Source: Limisphaerales bacterium (GTDB lineage: Bacteria; Verrucomicrobiota; Verrucomicrobiia; Limisphaerales; UBA11358). From it: 36,986 nucleotides of DNA. The position numbers and the translations under genes were made by a program. The notes below the pieces were generated by a model. It was not told the origin of the DNA and made no database searches. It was given only the letters and a program-made list of their open reading frames with translations. The stretch lies in the NCBI GenBank assembly GCA_003161635.1, contig PMOA01000074.1:1-36986 (forward strand), written 5' to 3'. This document shows, piece by piece, positions 9,045 through 17,598 of this stretch (its first letter is position 1; each line of letters begins with the position of its first letter).

Positions 9045-10034
9045 TTATGGAACAGGCAGTTCATCAAAAATCTTCTGGATGACGATCTCGCTGGTTTTTT
9101 CCTCGGCTTCGGCTTCGTAGGTGATGGCCACGCGGTGGCGCAACACGTCCATGCCGATGCTTTTCACGTCCTGCGGCGTGACGTAACCGCGGCCTTTGAG
9201 AAACGCATAAGCCTTGGCCGCCAGCGTCAGGTTGATGGTCGCGCGCGGCGACGCGCCGAGCTGGATGAAGTCCTTCACCGCAATTTTGTAGTGGTCGGGA
9301 TCGCGCGTGGCACAGACGAGGTCCACGATGTATTCCTTCACCTTGTCGTCCACGTAAATGTCGTTGATGACTTCGCGCGCCTTGAGGATTTGTTTCGACT
9401 CGACGACGGCACTCGTGGTGGGCGTACCGCTGGTGCGCGCCATGAGGTCGAGAATCTGCCGTTCCTCGGCACGCGATGGGTAGCCGATTTTCAATTTGAG
9501 CATGAAGCGGTCAACCTGCGCTTCAGGCAGCGGATACGTGCCCTCGTGCTCGATGGGATTCTGTGTGGCAAGCACGAGGAACGGTTCTTCGAGCTTGAAC
9601 GTCTGGTCGCCGATGGTGACCTGCTTTTCCTGCATGGCTTCGAGCAGCGCGCTCTGCACCTTGGCGGGCGCGCGGTTGATTTCGTCAGCCAGGATGAGGT
9701 TGGCAAAGATGGGGCCTTTACGCGTGGTGAAGCCGCCGGATTGCGGATTATAAATCTGCGTGCCGATGACGTCGGCGGGCAGCATGTCCGGCGTGAATTG
9801 CAGGCGCGAGAATTTGACGTGGATGCAGTTGGCGAGCGACTTGACGGAAAGGGTCTTGGCCAGGCCGGGCACGCCTTCGAGGAGGACGTGGCCGTTGGCG
9901 AGCAGGCCGATGACGAGCCGCTCGACCAGGTAATTTTGTCCTACGATGACTTTGCCGAGTTCATTAAACAGCGGGCGCGTGAAGGCGCCGGCTTCCTTGA
10001 CTGCTTCGTTGATGGCAGAAATTCCTGTGTTCAT
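9045..10034 (-). CDS. moxR: MoxR-family AAA+ ATPase
   Basis: 329 aa AAA+ ATPase, first gene of the Bat operon. Walker A is GVPGLAKT (54-61) and Walker B is LILADEIN (113-120). Further hallmarks are the sensor-1 region LATQNPIEHEGTYPLPEAQ, DRFMLK and the sensor-2 region GASPRA. MoxR proteins act as chaperone-like ATPases and are thought to help mature the VWA proteins encoded downstream. A 134-bp gap holding a GTAG-type palindrome (10098-10164) separates it from ribF, so it is probably transcribed independently of the nusA-ribF operon. No confident promoter was found. Confidence 0.96.
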   Translation of the reverse strand: MNTGISAINEAVKEAGAFTRPLFNELGKVIVGQNYLVERLVIGLLANGHVLLEGVPGLAKTLSVKSLANCIHVKFSRLQFTPDMLPADVIGTQIYNPQSGGFTTRKGPIFANLILADEINRAPAKVQSALLEAMQEKQVTIGDQTFKLEEPFLVLATQNPIEHEGTYPLPEAQVDRFMLKLKIGYPSRAEERQILDLMARTSGTPTTSAVVESKQILKAREVINDIYVDDKVKEYIVDLVCATRDPDHYKIAVKDFIQLGASPRATINLTLAAKAYAFLKGRGYVTPQDVKSIGMDVLRHRVAITYEAEAEEKTSEIVIQKIFDELPVP

Positions 10035-10097
10035 GTTTTTTAAATTTTACAGACAGATGGACAGCAAATCCAGCCGGAGTGTTCAACCAAAATTCAT

Positions 10098-10164
10098 GTA
10101 GGAGCCGACGTAAGGAGGCTCATTCTAAACGGAAAAGTTAGAGCCTCCTTACGTCGGCTGCTAC
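10098..10164. repeat. GTAG...CTAC palindrome, family E copy 1 (ribF-moxR gap)
   Basis: GTAGGAGCCGACGTAAGG... (24-nt arm, 10098-10121) is the reverse complement of 10141-10164 with a single mismatch; loop 19 nt. It begins 4 nt after the ribF stop and may act as its transcript end, though no T-run follows. Confidence 0.9.
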
Positions 10165-10168
10165 GAAA

Positions 10169-11092
10169 TCAGAAGCACCGCCCAGCTTTAGCCGCGTCGC
10201 GGGAAATTTGCGCCTTGAGTTCGTTGAGCGACGAAAACTTTTTTTCGTCGCGCAACCTGCCGCCCATTCCAATTTCCAATTCCCGGCCGTAAAGATCGCC
10301 GTGGAAATCGAGCAAATGCGCCTCAACGCGAAGTCGCGACGGTCCGGACGCAACCGTCGGACGACAACCGATGTTCAACACGGCGTGAAAGTTTTTTCCG
10401 CCAACGTTGACATGCGCGGCATAAACGCCGTTGGGCGGAAGCAACAATCCGGTCACGTCCAAATTTGCGGTTGGAAAGCCAAGCTTTTGGCCGAGTTGAT
10501 CGCCGCGGACGACTTTGCCGGCGAGCGAATAGGCGCGTCCGAGCATCTGGCTCGCGGCGTCGAGATTGCCGGAGCGAATGGCCTCGCGAATGCGCGTGCT
10601 GCTGACGATTTGACGGTCGAGCGACACAGCGGCCAGTCCGTGAACGGTGAAACCGAGTTCGCCGCCAAGTTTTTTGAGCAACGCGACGTTGCCGCTGCGT
10701 TTGTGGCCGAAAACAAAATCCGCGCCGACACAGAGACTTTGGATCTTTCCGAGGTCGTACGCCAGACCGCGAATGAAATTTTCGCCCGTTTGACCGCTGA
10801 ATTTTTCGTCGAAATGAATCAGCAACAGCGTGTCCGCGCCGAGCGATTCAATCGCACCCAATTTTTGCGGCAGCGAATAAATCAGCGGCGGCACGTGGTC
10901 GGGCGCGACAATAACGTTCGGATGCCGGTCGAACGTAATCACCAGCGCAATGGCGTCGTGCTGATGCGCGTCGGCGACGGTCTGGCGGATGATTTGCTGA
11001 TGGCCGAGATGGACGCCGTCAAAAAAGCCGATGGCCAGACAGACTTTGCGGCTGCCGGGCTTGAGTTCGTTTGTGGCGTGGATGACGTTCAT
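10169..11092 (-). CDS. ribF: Bifunctional riboflavin kinase / FAD synthetase
   Basis: Converts riboflavin to FMN and then FAD. 307 aa from ATG 11092 (MNVIHATNEL); the upstream extension of the frame runs through a palindromic repeat and is rejected. The N-terminal nucleotidyltransferase domain has GFFDGVHLGHQ (22-32, the G-x-F-D-G-x-H-x-G-H motif) and SSTRIREAI (about 167-175). The C-terminal flavokinase domain starts with GQKLGFPTANL (about 203-213) followed by PPNGVYAA. It is the last gene of the nusA operon, directly after truB, a common bacterial order (truB-ribF). The whole truB-ribF gap is occupied by a family G palindrome. Confidence 0.96.
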   Translation of the reverse strand: MNVIHATNELKPGSRKVCLAIGFFDGVHLGHQQIIRQTVADAHQHDAIALVITFDRHPNVIVAPDHVPPLIYSLPQKLGAIESLGADTLLLIHFDEKFSGQTGENFIRGLAYDLGKIQSLCVGADFVFGHKRSGNVALLKKLGGELGFTVHGLAAVSLDRQIVSSTRIREAIRSGNLDAASQMLGRAYSLAGKVVRGDQLGQKLGFPTANLDVTGLLLPPNGVYAAHVNVGGKNFHAVLNIGCRPTVASGPSRLRVEAHLLDFHGDLYGRELEIGMGGRLRDEKKFSSLNELKAQISRDAAKAGRCF

Positions 11093-11100
11093 GTTTTCAA

Positions 11101-11190
11101 CGTGCTGCCAGCATCTTGCCGGCAGATCAAATCTTTTGTGTGGTTCAAGGCAAACAAAGTCAGAACTTCCGGCAAGATGCCGGAAGCACA
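11101..11190. repeat. Palindromic repeat, family G, filling the truB-ribF gap
   Basis: CGTGCTGCCAGCATCTTGCC (11101-11124 arm) pairs with 11167-11190 (TTCCGGCAAGATGCCGG onward) with three mismatches. It is the same sequence family as 7910-7977, but with a longer 42-nt loop. It leaves only 8 nt to the ribF start and 3 nt to the truB stop. Confidence 0.9.
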
Positions 11191-11193
11191 TGG

Positions 11194-11916
11194 TTACGAG
11201 CCGCCGCCCCCAGCCAGCTTCAAAAACGGAATCACCTTCTTCTCCAGTTCCGCCGTTGTCAATTTCAACACGTCGTCCAGCCTCGTCGCATTTGCCACGT
11301 CAAATTTGCCGGAAACGCTGCGGCGGAGCGCAGCCAGGTGTGCGCCGCAGCCGAGTTTCTGGCCGAGTTCATGCGCGATGCTGCGAACGTAAGTACCTTT
11401 GGTGCAGGCGACTTTAAATTGGCCAAGCGGCGGCTCGTAATTCGTGAAACGGCAATTGTAGATGTGAACCAGCCGCGGTTCGCGCACCACCTCGATGCCT
11501 TTACGGGCGAGCTTGTAAAGCGGCACCCCTTTTACTTTGATGGCCGAAACCATCGGCGGCGTCTGCATCAGGTCGCCGATGAATTTGGCGGCTTCTTCGT
11601 TCAATTGCTCCAACGTCAGCGGCGGAACCAGTTTTGTTTCGAGAATTTCACCATCGCAATCGTAACTGTTCGTTGTCTCGCCGAATTTGATGGTGCCTTC
11701 GTAAACCTTGTCGTCGCCCATCAATTTTTCGGACAGCTTGGTGCCGCGGCCGAGCACGATGATGAGCAGGCCGGTGGCATTGGGGTCGAGCGTGCCGCAA
11801 TGGCCGACTTTTTTGATGCCAAACTTGCGGCGGATGGCGTCCACCACGTCGTGCGAGGTGGGGCCGGCGGGTTTGTCAATCAGGATGGCGCCGTCGAGCG
11901 GGGAAAATTCTTGCAT
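11194..11916 (-). CDS. truB: tRNA pseudouridine(55) synthase TruB
   Basis: Makes pseudouridine 55 in the T-loop of tRNAs. 240 aa, somewhat short: the core is complete but a large C-terminal PUA domain is missing. Motifs: DGAILIDKPAGPTSHDVV (8-25), catalytic Asp44 in GHCGTLDPNATGLL, YEGTIKFGETTNSYDCDGE, the SAIKVKGVPLYKLAR segment, and CTKGTYVRSIAHELG. It starts 6 nt after the nrnA stop within the operon. Confidence 0.96.
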   Translation of the reverse strand: MQEFSPLDGAILIDKPAGPTSHDVVDAIRRKFGIKKVGHCGTLDPNATGLLIIVLGRGTKLSEKLMGDDKVYEGTIKFGETTNSYDCDGEILETKLVPPLTLEQLNEEAAKFIGDLMQTPPMVSAIKVKGVPLYKLARKGIEVVREPRLVHIYNCRFTNYEPPLGQFKVACTKGTYVRSIAHELGQKLGCGAHLAALRRSVSGKFDVANATRLDDVLKLTTAELEKKVIPFLKLAGGGGS

Positions 11917-11922
11917 GAGAAA

Positions 11923-12906
11923 TTATCTGGTGGAACCCAGCGCGAGCTTGATGGCGGCGATGACACGGCGTTGAACCGACAGCGGTTTGCCGGCAATGCG
12001 CGCGCCCGCCGCCGCCGGATGGCCGCCGCCGTCAAATTGCGCGGCGATTTCGTTCACGTTCACCTTGTCGCTTTTCGAGCGAAGGCTGATGCGGGTCAAT
12101 TCGGGTTCGATCTCCTCAAAGACGCACGCGACGACGACCGGTTCGATGGCGCGGATGTGGTCAATAAGTCCTTCGGTGTCCGCGCTTTCCGCACCGGTGC
12201 GGGCGAAATCAATTTTCTTGAGCCAAAACCACCCAATGCGGTCGCCATGGGTCAGATGAAAACGGCTGTAAATGTGTTTGAGCAGCCGCGCGCGCGAAAG
12301 CGGGTAGGATTGGTAAACCTCGTCGCAAATTTTCGCGAGATTCGCGCCGCGCGTGACGAGTTCCGCGCCGGCGTGAAAGGTGCCGGGCCGCGTCGTGGAG
12401 TATTGGAACGAGCCGGTGTCCGTCGAGACGGCGGTGAACAGGCAATCGGCAATCGGCCTGGTGATCGGCCAGCGCGCGACTTTGAGCAGACGGTAAATCA
12501 ACTCGCCGCAGGAAGGCTCGCGCGCGGAGACCCAGTTCACGTCGGCATAGCGCGTGTTGCTTTCGTGATGGTCAATGTTGATGAAAACTTTCCGGTGCGC
12601 GATGCACTTGCCGACCTTTCCCAGGCGCTCGAAGCTCGCGCAATCGGTGGCGATGACACAGTCGAATTTCCCGCCGGATTTCGGCTTTTGAAACAGTCCG
12701 GCGGCGTTGAGAAATTTGTACTTTTGCGGAAGGGAATCTTCGTTCCAGCAGAGGGCTTTTTTGCCTTCATTTTGGAGCGCCAGCGTGAGGCCGAGTTGTG
12801 AACCCACGCAATCGCCGTCGGGCCGGATGTGGCCGACGATGCAAAAGGTTTTGCTTTCGCGGATGACTTCGAGGATGCGATCAATGATTTTCGGATAACT
12901 TTTCAC
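11923..12906 (-). CDS. nrnA: DHH/DHHA1 phosphoesterase, NrnA-like oligoribonuclease / pAp phosphatase
   Basis: 327 aa. NrnA-type enzymes degrade very short RNAs (nanoRNA) and dephosphorylate 3'-phosphoadenosine 5'-phosphate. DHH motifs visible: GHIRPDGDCVGS (25-36), ATDCASFERLG, the name-giving IDHHESN (111-117, D112-H113-H114) and STDTGSFQYS (161-170). The DHHA1 substrate-binding motif is FDGGGHPAAAGAR (291-303). It lies between rbfA and truB, the arrangement seen in many bacteria (rbfA-nrnA-truB). It starts 3 nt after the rbfA stop. Symbol by family resemblance. Confidence 0.93.
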   Translation of the reverse strand: MKSYPKIIDRILEVIRESKTFCIVGHIRPDGDCVGSQLGLTLALQNEGKKALCWNEDSLPQKYKFLNAAGLFQKPKSGGKFDCVIATDCASFERLGKVGKCIAHRKVFINIDHHESNTRYADVNWVSAREPSCGELIYRLLKVARWPITRPIADCLFTAVSTDTGSFQYSTTRPGTFHAGAELVTRGANLAKICDEVYQSYPLSRARLLKHIYSRFHLTHGDRIGWFWLKKIDFARTGAESADTEGLIDHIRAIEPVVVACVFEEIEPELTRISLRSKSDKVNVNEIAAQFDGGGHPAAAGARIAGKPLSVQRRVIAAIKLALGSTR

Positions 12907-12909
12907 AAC

Positions 12910-13278
12910 TTAATCTTCAATGTCGTCGGCGGGCATGGATTTTTCCAATTCCTCCATGATTTGCAACACGCGGTTGCCGCGCACGATGGAGTCGTCAAAG
13001 GCAAATTTCAGCTTCGGCGTGTATTTCAGGACGACGGCTTGGCCGATGAACCCCTGGATGCGCACGCGATGCTCGTTGAGCAATTGAAAGCCGCGCTTTT
13101 GCTGGTCGGGATTGCCGAGGATGCTGATGAAAACCGTCGCCGACTTGAGGTCGCCGGCCACGTCCACGTCGTTGACCGTGATCAGGCCGGCCTCGCTGAC
13201 GTGAAATTCGCGGCGGACGGCCTCGCCGATTTCGCGCTTCAAAAGTTCGCGCACGCGCTGGAGTCGAAGGGATGGCAT
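12910..13278 (-). CDS. rbfA: 30S ribosome-binding factor RbfA
   Basis: 122 aa, normal length. A KH-like cold-shock maturation factor that binds the 30S subunit near 16S helix 1. Recognisable from the N-terminal RLQRVRELLKREIGEAVRRE, the central DVDVAGDLKSATVFISILG and the TPKLKFAFDDSIVRGNRVLQ segment (standard: P-L-F-D-S-x-G-x-R-I). It follows infB after an 89-nt gap containing a small inverted repeat and precedes nrnA by 3 nt. Confidence 0.95.
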   Translation of the reverse strand: MPSLRLQRVRELLKREIGEAVRREFHVSEAGLITVNDVDVAGDLKSATVFISILGNPDQQKRGFQLLNEHRVRIQGFIGQAVVLKYTPKLKFAFDDSIVRGNRVLQIMEELEKSMPADDIED

Positions 13279-13289
13279 GGGAGATTGGA

Positions 13290-13352
13290 GTGATGAAGTA
13301 TTGGAGTGGTGGAGATGGGACGCGCCATTTCATTCATTACTCCAACACTCCG
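13290..13352. repeat. Small inverted repeat in the infB-rbfA gap
   Basis: ATTGGAGTGATG and TATTGGAGTGGTGG (13285-13312) face TTACTCCAACACTCC (13338-13352). The direct plus inverted copies of TTGGAGT can fold as a loose hairpin between the infB stop and the rbfA start. Possibly a further degenerate repeat. Confidence 0.45.
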
Positions 13353-13367
13353 TTCGTTTTGTTCATT

Positions 13368-15704
13368 TCATAATTTTGCCGCGACTTTCTCAGTCGTGTA
13401 ACATTCGATAGCGTCGCCAACCTGGATTTCGCTGTAGCCCTCGATGCGGATGCCGCATTCCATGCCGGCGCGCACTTCGTTGACCTCGTCCTGAAAACGG
13501 CGGAGCGATTGCGCGATGCCTTCGTAAATAACATCCTTGCGCCGGCGCACCCGGACCTTGCCCTTGACGATGCGGCCACTCGAAACCATGCAGCCGGCGA
13601 CCGGCACGCCTTTGGACAATTCAAAAACCTGCCGCACTTCCGCCGAGCCAACGATGCTTTCCTTGACGTCCGGTTCAAGCAATCCGGCCATCGCTTCCTT
13701 CACCTGATCAATCAATTCGTAAATGATCGCGTAAAGCTTGACCTGCACGCCTTCATGTTTCGCCTTTTCGGCGGCGGTGCTGTCCAACCGCGCGTGAAAA
13801 CCGAGAATGACGGCGGCGGACGCGGACGCCAAAGCCACGTCGTTTTCGGTAATCGTGCCGACGTCGCTGTGAAGAATTTCGAGTGAAACCTTGTCGGACT
13901 CGATTTTCTTGAGCGCCTCGACAATGGCCTCGACCGAGCCTTGCGTGTCGGCTTTGACGACGATCTTGAGAGCCTTGCTCTGCGCTGCCGCCAGCGAAGC
14001 GAACAAATTTTCAAGCGTGACCTTCGAGCGATTCTCCAAATCCTGCGCTTTGGTTTCGTGGGCGCGCTGTTCGGCCAGTTCTCGCGCGGCTTTTTCGTCC
14101 TCCACCACGCTGAATTCCAGGCCCGCGTCCGGCACGCCGTTTAAACCAAGAACTCTCACCGCAACCGATGGCCCGGCTTCCTTGAGTCGCTGGCCCTCTT
14201 CGCTGATCAGCGCGCGGACGCGTCCGTAAAACTCGCCGCACAGGATGATGTCGCTGACGCGCAACGTGCCTTTGCGCACGAGCACGGTCGCCGTCGGACC
14301 GCCCGGCTCAACGCCGGATTCAATGACGTTGCCCTTGGCGCGGCGGTCGGGATTCGCCTTGAGTTCAAGCAGCTCGGCCTGGAGCAAAATCATTTCCAGC
14401 AATTTGTCCACGCCCTGCTTGGTGAGCGCGGAAACATCCGCAAAAATCGTGTCGCCGCCCCAATCATCCGGCACGAGCCCCTTGTCCTGCAACTGCTGGC
14501 GGACCCGCATCGGGTTCGCATTCGGATGATCGCACTTGTTGACCGCGACCAAAATCGGGACTTTAGCGGCCCGCGCGTGACTGAGCGCTTCGAGCGTTTG
14601 CGGCATGACGCCATCGTTCGCCGCGACGACGAGCACGACGATGTCCGTGACGTTCGCGCCGCGCGCGCGCATCGAGCTGAACGCCGCGTGGCCGGGCGTG
14701 TCGAGAAAGGTGATTTGCGCCATTTCGTTTTTGCGTTCCGGGTGCGGTACGGAAATCGTATAAGCGCCGATGTGTTGCGTGATGCCGCCGGCTTCACCCG
14801 CAGCGACGTCTGACTTGCGAATCACATCGAGCAACGTCGTTTTGCCGTGGTCAACGTGACCCATGATGGTGACCACCGGCGCGCGCGGTTTGAGCTGTTC
14901 CAGTTTGTCCTCGACGTCGAGTTCAACTTTTTTGACCGGCGCGTGAACCACCCCGCCGCCACGCTCGCGTTTTTCCACTTCAAACCGGAAACCGTATTTC
15001 GCGCAAAGCTGCTGGGCGATTTTTTCGTCAATCGCCTGGTTCACGTTGGCAAAAACGCCCAGTTCCATCAAATCGGCGATGATCTTGAACGGCTTCTGCT
15101 TGAGTTGCGTGGCGAGTTCGCGCACGACAATCGGTGGTTTGATGACGATGATTTCGCCGGTCGCGGGCGCGACAAATTTGGCCTGCGGCGCGGCGGGTTT
15201 GGCGGCTTCGCGCGATGGAGGCGCCGTTTGACGACCGGCGGTTGGACGGTGAGCTTGTCTGGGTTCCGTTTTTTGCGGCGTGCTTTGACGCGACGGCGGA
15301 AGTTTGACCGAACCTGCTTTGTCGCCAGTGCGCGGCGGGCGTGTCGGTAATTGAATGAACCCGACTTTTTCGCCAATCTTCGGTCCAGCCGGTTTGGGGG
15401 CTTCAACGACCGGCGGCGGTTCTTCTTTGACCTCCGGTTTTGGCGGTTCCGGCGGCGGCGTTTTAATGACGACAATGGGTTCGCTGGGCGCGGCTTTTGG
15501 CGCGGGCGGCGGTGGCGGGGCGAGTTTGGCGGCGAGCTCGGGGTGGTCTATGCAGAGTTGCTCTTCGAGATACTCGGCGCTGATTTTATCGAGCGAGCTG
15601 GACGGGACTCTGGCGGCGGCAATGCCCAGCGACTTGGCTTTGGCGATAATTTCCTTGTTCTCCAAGCCAAGTTTCTTCGAGATGTCGTAAATCCGAACGG
15701 GCAT
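13368..15704 (-). CDS. infB: Translation initiation factor IF-2
   Basis: 778-aa GTPase that places initiator tRNA on the 30S subunit. The N-terminal IF2N domain (1-50, [20 protein letters not shown]) is followed by a Pro/Lys/Ala-rich linker (about 60-180) and a second IF2N-like segment (about 190-245). The G domain carries G1 GHVDHGKTT (282-290), G2 GGITQHIG (306-313), G3 DTPGH (335-339) and G4 NKCD (389-392), and beta-barrel domains II-IV follow. The stop is 89 nt before rbfA; nusA ends 66 nt upstream of the start. Confidence 0.98.
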   Translation of the reverse strand: MPVRIYDISKKLGLENKEIIAKAKSLGIAAARVPSSSLDKISAEYLEEQLCIDHPELAAKLAPPPPPAPKAAPSEPIVVIKTPPPEPPKPEVKEEPPPVVEAPKPAGPKIGEKVGFIQLPTRPPRTGDKAGSVKLPPSRQSTPQKTEPRQAHRPTAGRQTAPPSREAAKPAAPQAKFVAPATGEIIVIKPPIVVRELATQLKQKPFKIIADLMELGVFANVNQAIDEKIAQQLCAKYGFRFEVEKRERGGGVVHAPVKKVELDVEDKLEQLKPRAPVVTIMGHVDHGKTTLLDVIRKSDVAAGEAGGITQHIGAYTISVPHPERKNEMAQITFLDTPGHAAFSSMRARGANVTDIVVLVVAANDGVMPQTLEALSHARAAKVPILVAVNKCDHPNANPMRVRQQLQDKGLVPDDWGGDTIFADVSALTKQGVDKLLEMILLQAELLELKANPDRRAKGNVIESGVEPGGPTATVLVRKGTLRVSDIILCGEFYGRVRALISEEGQRLKEAGPSVAVRVLGLNGVPDAGLEFSVVEDEKAARELAEQRAHETKAQDLENRSKVTLENLFASLAAAQSKALKIVVKADTQGSVEAIVEALKKIESDKVSLEILHSDVGTITENDVALASASAAVILGFHARLDSTAAEKAKHEGVQVKLYAIIYELIDQVKEAMAGLLEPDVKESIVGSAEVRQVFELSKGVPVAGCMVSSGRIVKGKVRVRRRKDVIYEGIAQSLRRFQDEVNEVRAGMECGIRIEGYSEIQVGDAIECYTTEKVAAKL

Positions 15705-15770
15705 AAATTTTTATCTTCGCTAAACCGCACCGGTCGCAATGCCGGCCAAAAATTTTCCCGGCGGCTTTCA

Positions 15771-17060
15771 TCAGGCCACCGCTGCGGCGGAATCATTTCC
15801 GCCAAGCTGAATCTTCCGATTTTCGGCTTCAGCGTGCGCGGCTTTCAAAATTTCCGCCGCCTTTTCGCCGATTTGCGGAATGCTGCTCAAATCACTTTCA
15901 TCCGCCGCCAACAAATCCTCGATCCGCGTCAAACCGGCATGCACGAGCGCGTCGGCCTGTTCGCGTGAAACACCCGGAATGGCAGCAAGTAATTCAACCG
16001 CTTCAGCGACCTTTTCATCAAAGCCCTTGATGACAACAACTTCGGCGTCAATGTCCACCTCCCAGCCGGTCAGCTTGGCCGTCAGGCGCGCGTTCTGGCC
16101 GCGCTTGCCGATGGCGAGCGAAAGCTGGTCTTCCGCCACCAAAATTTTCACCCGCTTGCGCGCTTCATCAATTTCAAAGCCCTTGAGCTTGGCGGGCGAA
16201 AGCGCGTTGGTGACGAACGTCCTGACGTCGGATGACCACGGGATGACGTCCACCTTTTCGTTGTTCAGTTCGCGGACGATGTTTTTTACGCGCTGGCCGC
16301 GCATGCCAACGCACGCGCCGACGGGGTCCACTTTGTGGTCGCGCGAATAGACGGCCATCTTCGTGCGGAAACCCGGTTCGCGCGCAACGCCCTTGATCTC
16401 AATCGTGCCGTCGTTGATTTCGGAAACTTCCAGTTGAAACAGTTTGATGACGAACCGCGGATCGGCGCGGGACAAAATAATTTCCGGCCCATGCGGGCCT
16501 TCTTCAACCGCCTTGACGTAGCAACGGATGCGTTCGCCGACCTGGTATTCCTCGGTGGGCACGCGCTCGCGGTTCGGCAGCAGCGCCTCGTATTTGCCCA
16601 AATCCAGAATCACGTCCGAACGCTCGAACCGCCGCACGGTGCCGCTGACGATGTCGCCGACGCGATCCTTGAATTCGGTGAAAATCAGCGCCTTCTCCGC
16701 CTGGCGGATTTTTTGCATGAGCGCCTGCTTGGCGTATTGCGACGCGATGCGGCCAAAGCCGGTCGGCGTCACTTCCTTTTCGATTTCGTCACCGACTTGC
16801 GCGTCGGGCTTGATGCGGCGCGCGTCAAAGACGGAAATCTGGTCGTGCTTGGAAATGACCTTGTCGGAGACGATGAGTTTGGCGAACGCCTTGATGTCGC
16901 CGTTTTTTTGGTCAATTTCGACGCGCAACTCCCGCGCCGCGCCGACCGCCTTTTTGGCGGCCGACAACAACGCCTCCTGAACAGCGCCGACGAGGACATC
17001 ACGATTGATGCCCTTTTCGCGCTCCCAAAATTCCAGAACTGCCAAAAAATCCGCATTCAT
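15771..17060 (-). CDS. nusA: Transcription termination/antitermination factor NusA
   Basis: 429 aa from ATG 17060 (MNADFLAVLEFWEREKGI); the open frame continues upstream across the promoter and is not coding there. Domains: RNAP-binding NTD (1-125), S1 (about 130-198), KH1 with GACVGMRGQRVKNI (248-261), KH2 with AIGKRGQNARLTAKL (316-330), and a C-terminal helix-hairpin-helix repeat (about 355-405, IPGVSREQADALVHAGL). NusA modulates pausing, termination and antitermination. First gene of the nusA-infB-rbfA-nrnA-truB-ribF operon; rimP, usually upstream, is not here. Transcription starts from the promoter at 17167-17195 and passes an intrinsic terminator at 17092-17124 before the start codon. 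Confidence 0.97.
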   Translation of the reverse strand: MNADFLAVLEFWEREKGINRDVLVGAVQEALLSAAKKAVGAARELRVEIDQKNGDIKAFAKLIVSDKVISKHDQISVFDARRIKPDAQVGDEIEKEVTPTGFGRIASQYAKQALMQKIRQAEKALIFTEFKDRVGDIVSGTVRRFERSDVILDLGKYEALLPNRERVPTEEYQVGERIRCYVKAVEEGPHGPEIILSRADPRFVIKLFQLEVSEINDGTIEIKGVAREPGFRTKMAVYSRDHKVDPVGACVGMRGQRVKNIVRELNNEKVDVIPWSSDVRTFVTNALSPAKLKGFEIDEARKRVKILVAEDQLSLAIGKRGQNARLTAKLTGWEVDIDAEVVVIKGFDEKVAEAVELLAAIPGVSREQADALVHAGLTRIEDLLAADESDLSSIPQIGEKAAEILKAAHAEAENRKIQLGGNDSAAAVA

Positions 17061-17091
17061 ACGCTCGACGCTGCGTTCGTATCCGGCGAAC

Positions 17092-17124
17092 AAAAAAGTC
17101 GGCAGATATGCATCTTCCGACTTT
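17092..17124 (-). terminator. Intrinsic terminator in the nusA leader (probable attenuator)
   Basis: On the minus strand AAAGTCGG (17124-17117) pairs with CCGACTTT (17102-17095). The hairpin is extended by AGAT/ATCT closing a GCAT tetraloop, with one mismatch, and a run of six T follows at once. It lies about 35 nt after the predicted transcription start and 31 nt before the nusA ATG, so it should stop most transcripts of the whole operon unless it is relieved. A small hairpin GCTGG/CCAGC (about 17131-17145) precedes it. Confidence 0.75.
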
Positions 17125-17166
17125 CGCGCGCTGGATGACCCAGCAAACTTTACGGTTCTTGGAGGT

Positions 17167-17195
17167 AGATTAAGAAGTTGGTCTGGCCCCGTCAA
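17167..17195 (-). promoter_or_regulatory. Sigma70-type promoter of the nusA operon
   Basis: On the minus strand TTGACG (17195-17190) and TAATCT (17172-17167) are separated by exactly 17 nt. Start of transcription is expected near 17160, giving a leader of about 100 nt. This is the best consensus promoter seen in the window. Confidence 0.7.
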
Positions 17196-17316
17196 GCGCA
17201 AACAAACCGCATCAATACTGGCAAAATTGAACTTTTGCCCATGAAAAGCTGGCGTTGGTTCGCTTCCGGAGACTGTCTGACAACCGGTCGGAAGGCGAGT
17301 CCTGCGAGTTCCCACC

Positions 17317-17382
17317 TCAAAACCACCCGAAAATCCAAGGGCTTGTATCATTTGCCCCTTCGATAGAAACGTGTTTGGGCAT
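17317..17382 (-). CDS. Possible 21-codon ORF with a Shine-Dalgarno, or a gene-start remnant
   Basis: ATG 17382 opens MPKHVSIEGANDTSPWIFGW and stops at 17317. GGAG lies 8 nt upstream (17394-17391), one of the few clear Shine-Dalgarno sites in the window. It starts directly inside the repeat bracket at 17396-17410 and could be the start of a lost insertion-sequence gene. Identity unknown. Confidence 0.2.
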   Translation of the reverse strand: MPKHVSIEGANDTSPWIFGWF

Positions 17383-17395
17383 TTCAGTCACTCCT

Positions 17396-17410
17396 GATTT
17401 ACACCCCCAG
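17396..17410. repeat. Left copy of a short direct repeat bracketing the debris island
   Basis: GATTTACACCCCCAG matches AATTTGCACCCCCAG at 18409-18423 in 13 of 15 positions, in the same orientation, about 1 kb apart. The pair brackets the chimeric fragment, the truncated ORF and the XRE gene. Confidence 0.45.
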
Positions 17411-17457
17411 TTGCGGAGCTCCGGTGAAATTCGCTCGCGCCGTCCGGAGCCACCGCT

Positions 17458-17598
17458 AGACTTCGCGGGGACAAATTCGACACCGGCCCGACGTTCCTGA
17501 TGATGAAGTTGATCCTCGACGAGGTGTTCACGAAGTCCATGAAAGAAAAGTCTCGCGAATTCCTTGAGAAAGGTGCAGAAGTTTACGCGAAGGCGTGA
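17458..17598 (+). pseudogene. Chimeric gene remnant: phytoene-desaturase-like segment joined to a ThiC-like C-terminus
   Basis: The open frame gives RLRGDKF, then DTGPTFLMMKLILDEVF, which closely resembles the N-terminal substrate-binding region of CrtI-type phytoene desaturases. It continues without a break into MKEKSREFLEKGAEVYAKA and a stop, which resembles the extreme C-terminus of phosphomethylpyrimidine synthase ThiC. No start codon or complete domain is present. The junction is near 17523. It looks like DNA left after a deletion or rearrangement. The last codons overlap, antisense, the end of the truncated ORF 17583-18002. Identification is by eye. Confidence 0.5.

Noticed and set aside
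17061-17351. Upstream extension of nusA (97 codons)
   Set aside because: Crosses a consensus promoter and an intrinsic terminator; the conserved NusA N-terminus starts at 17060.
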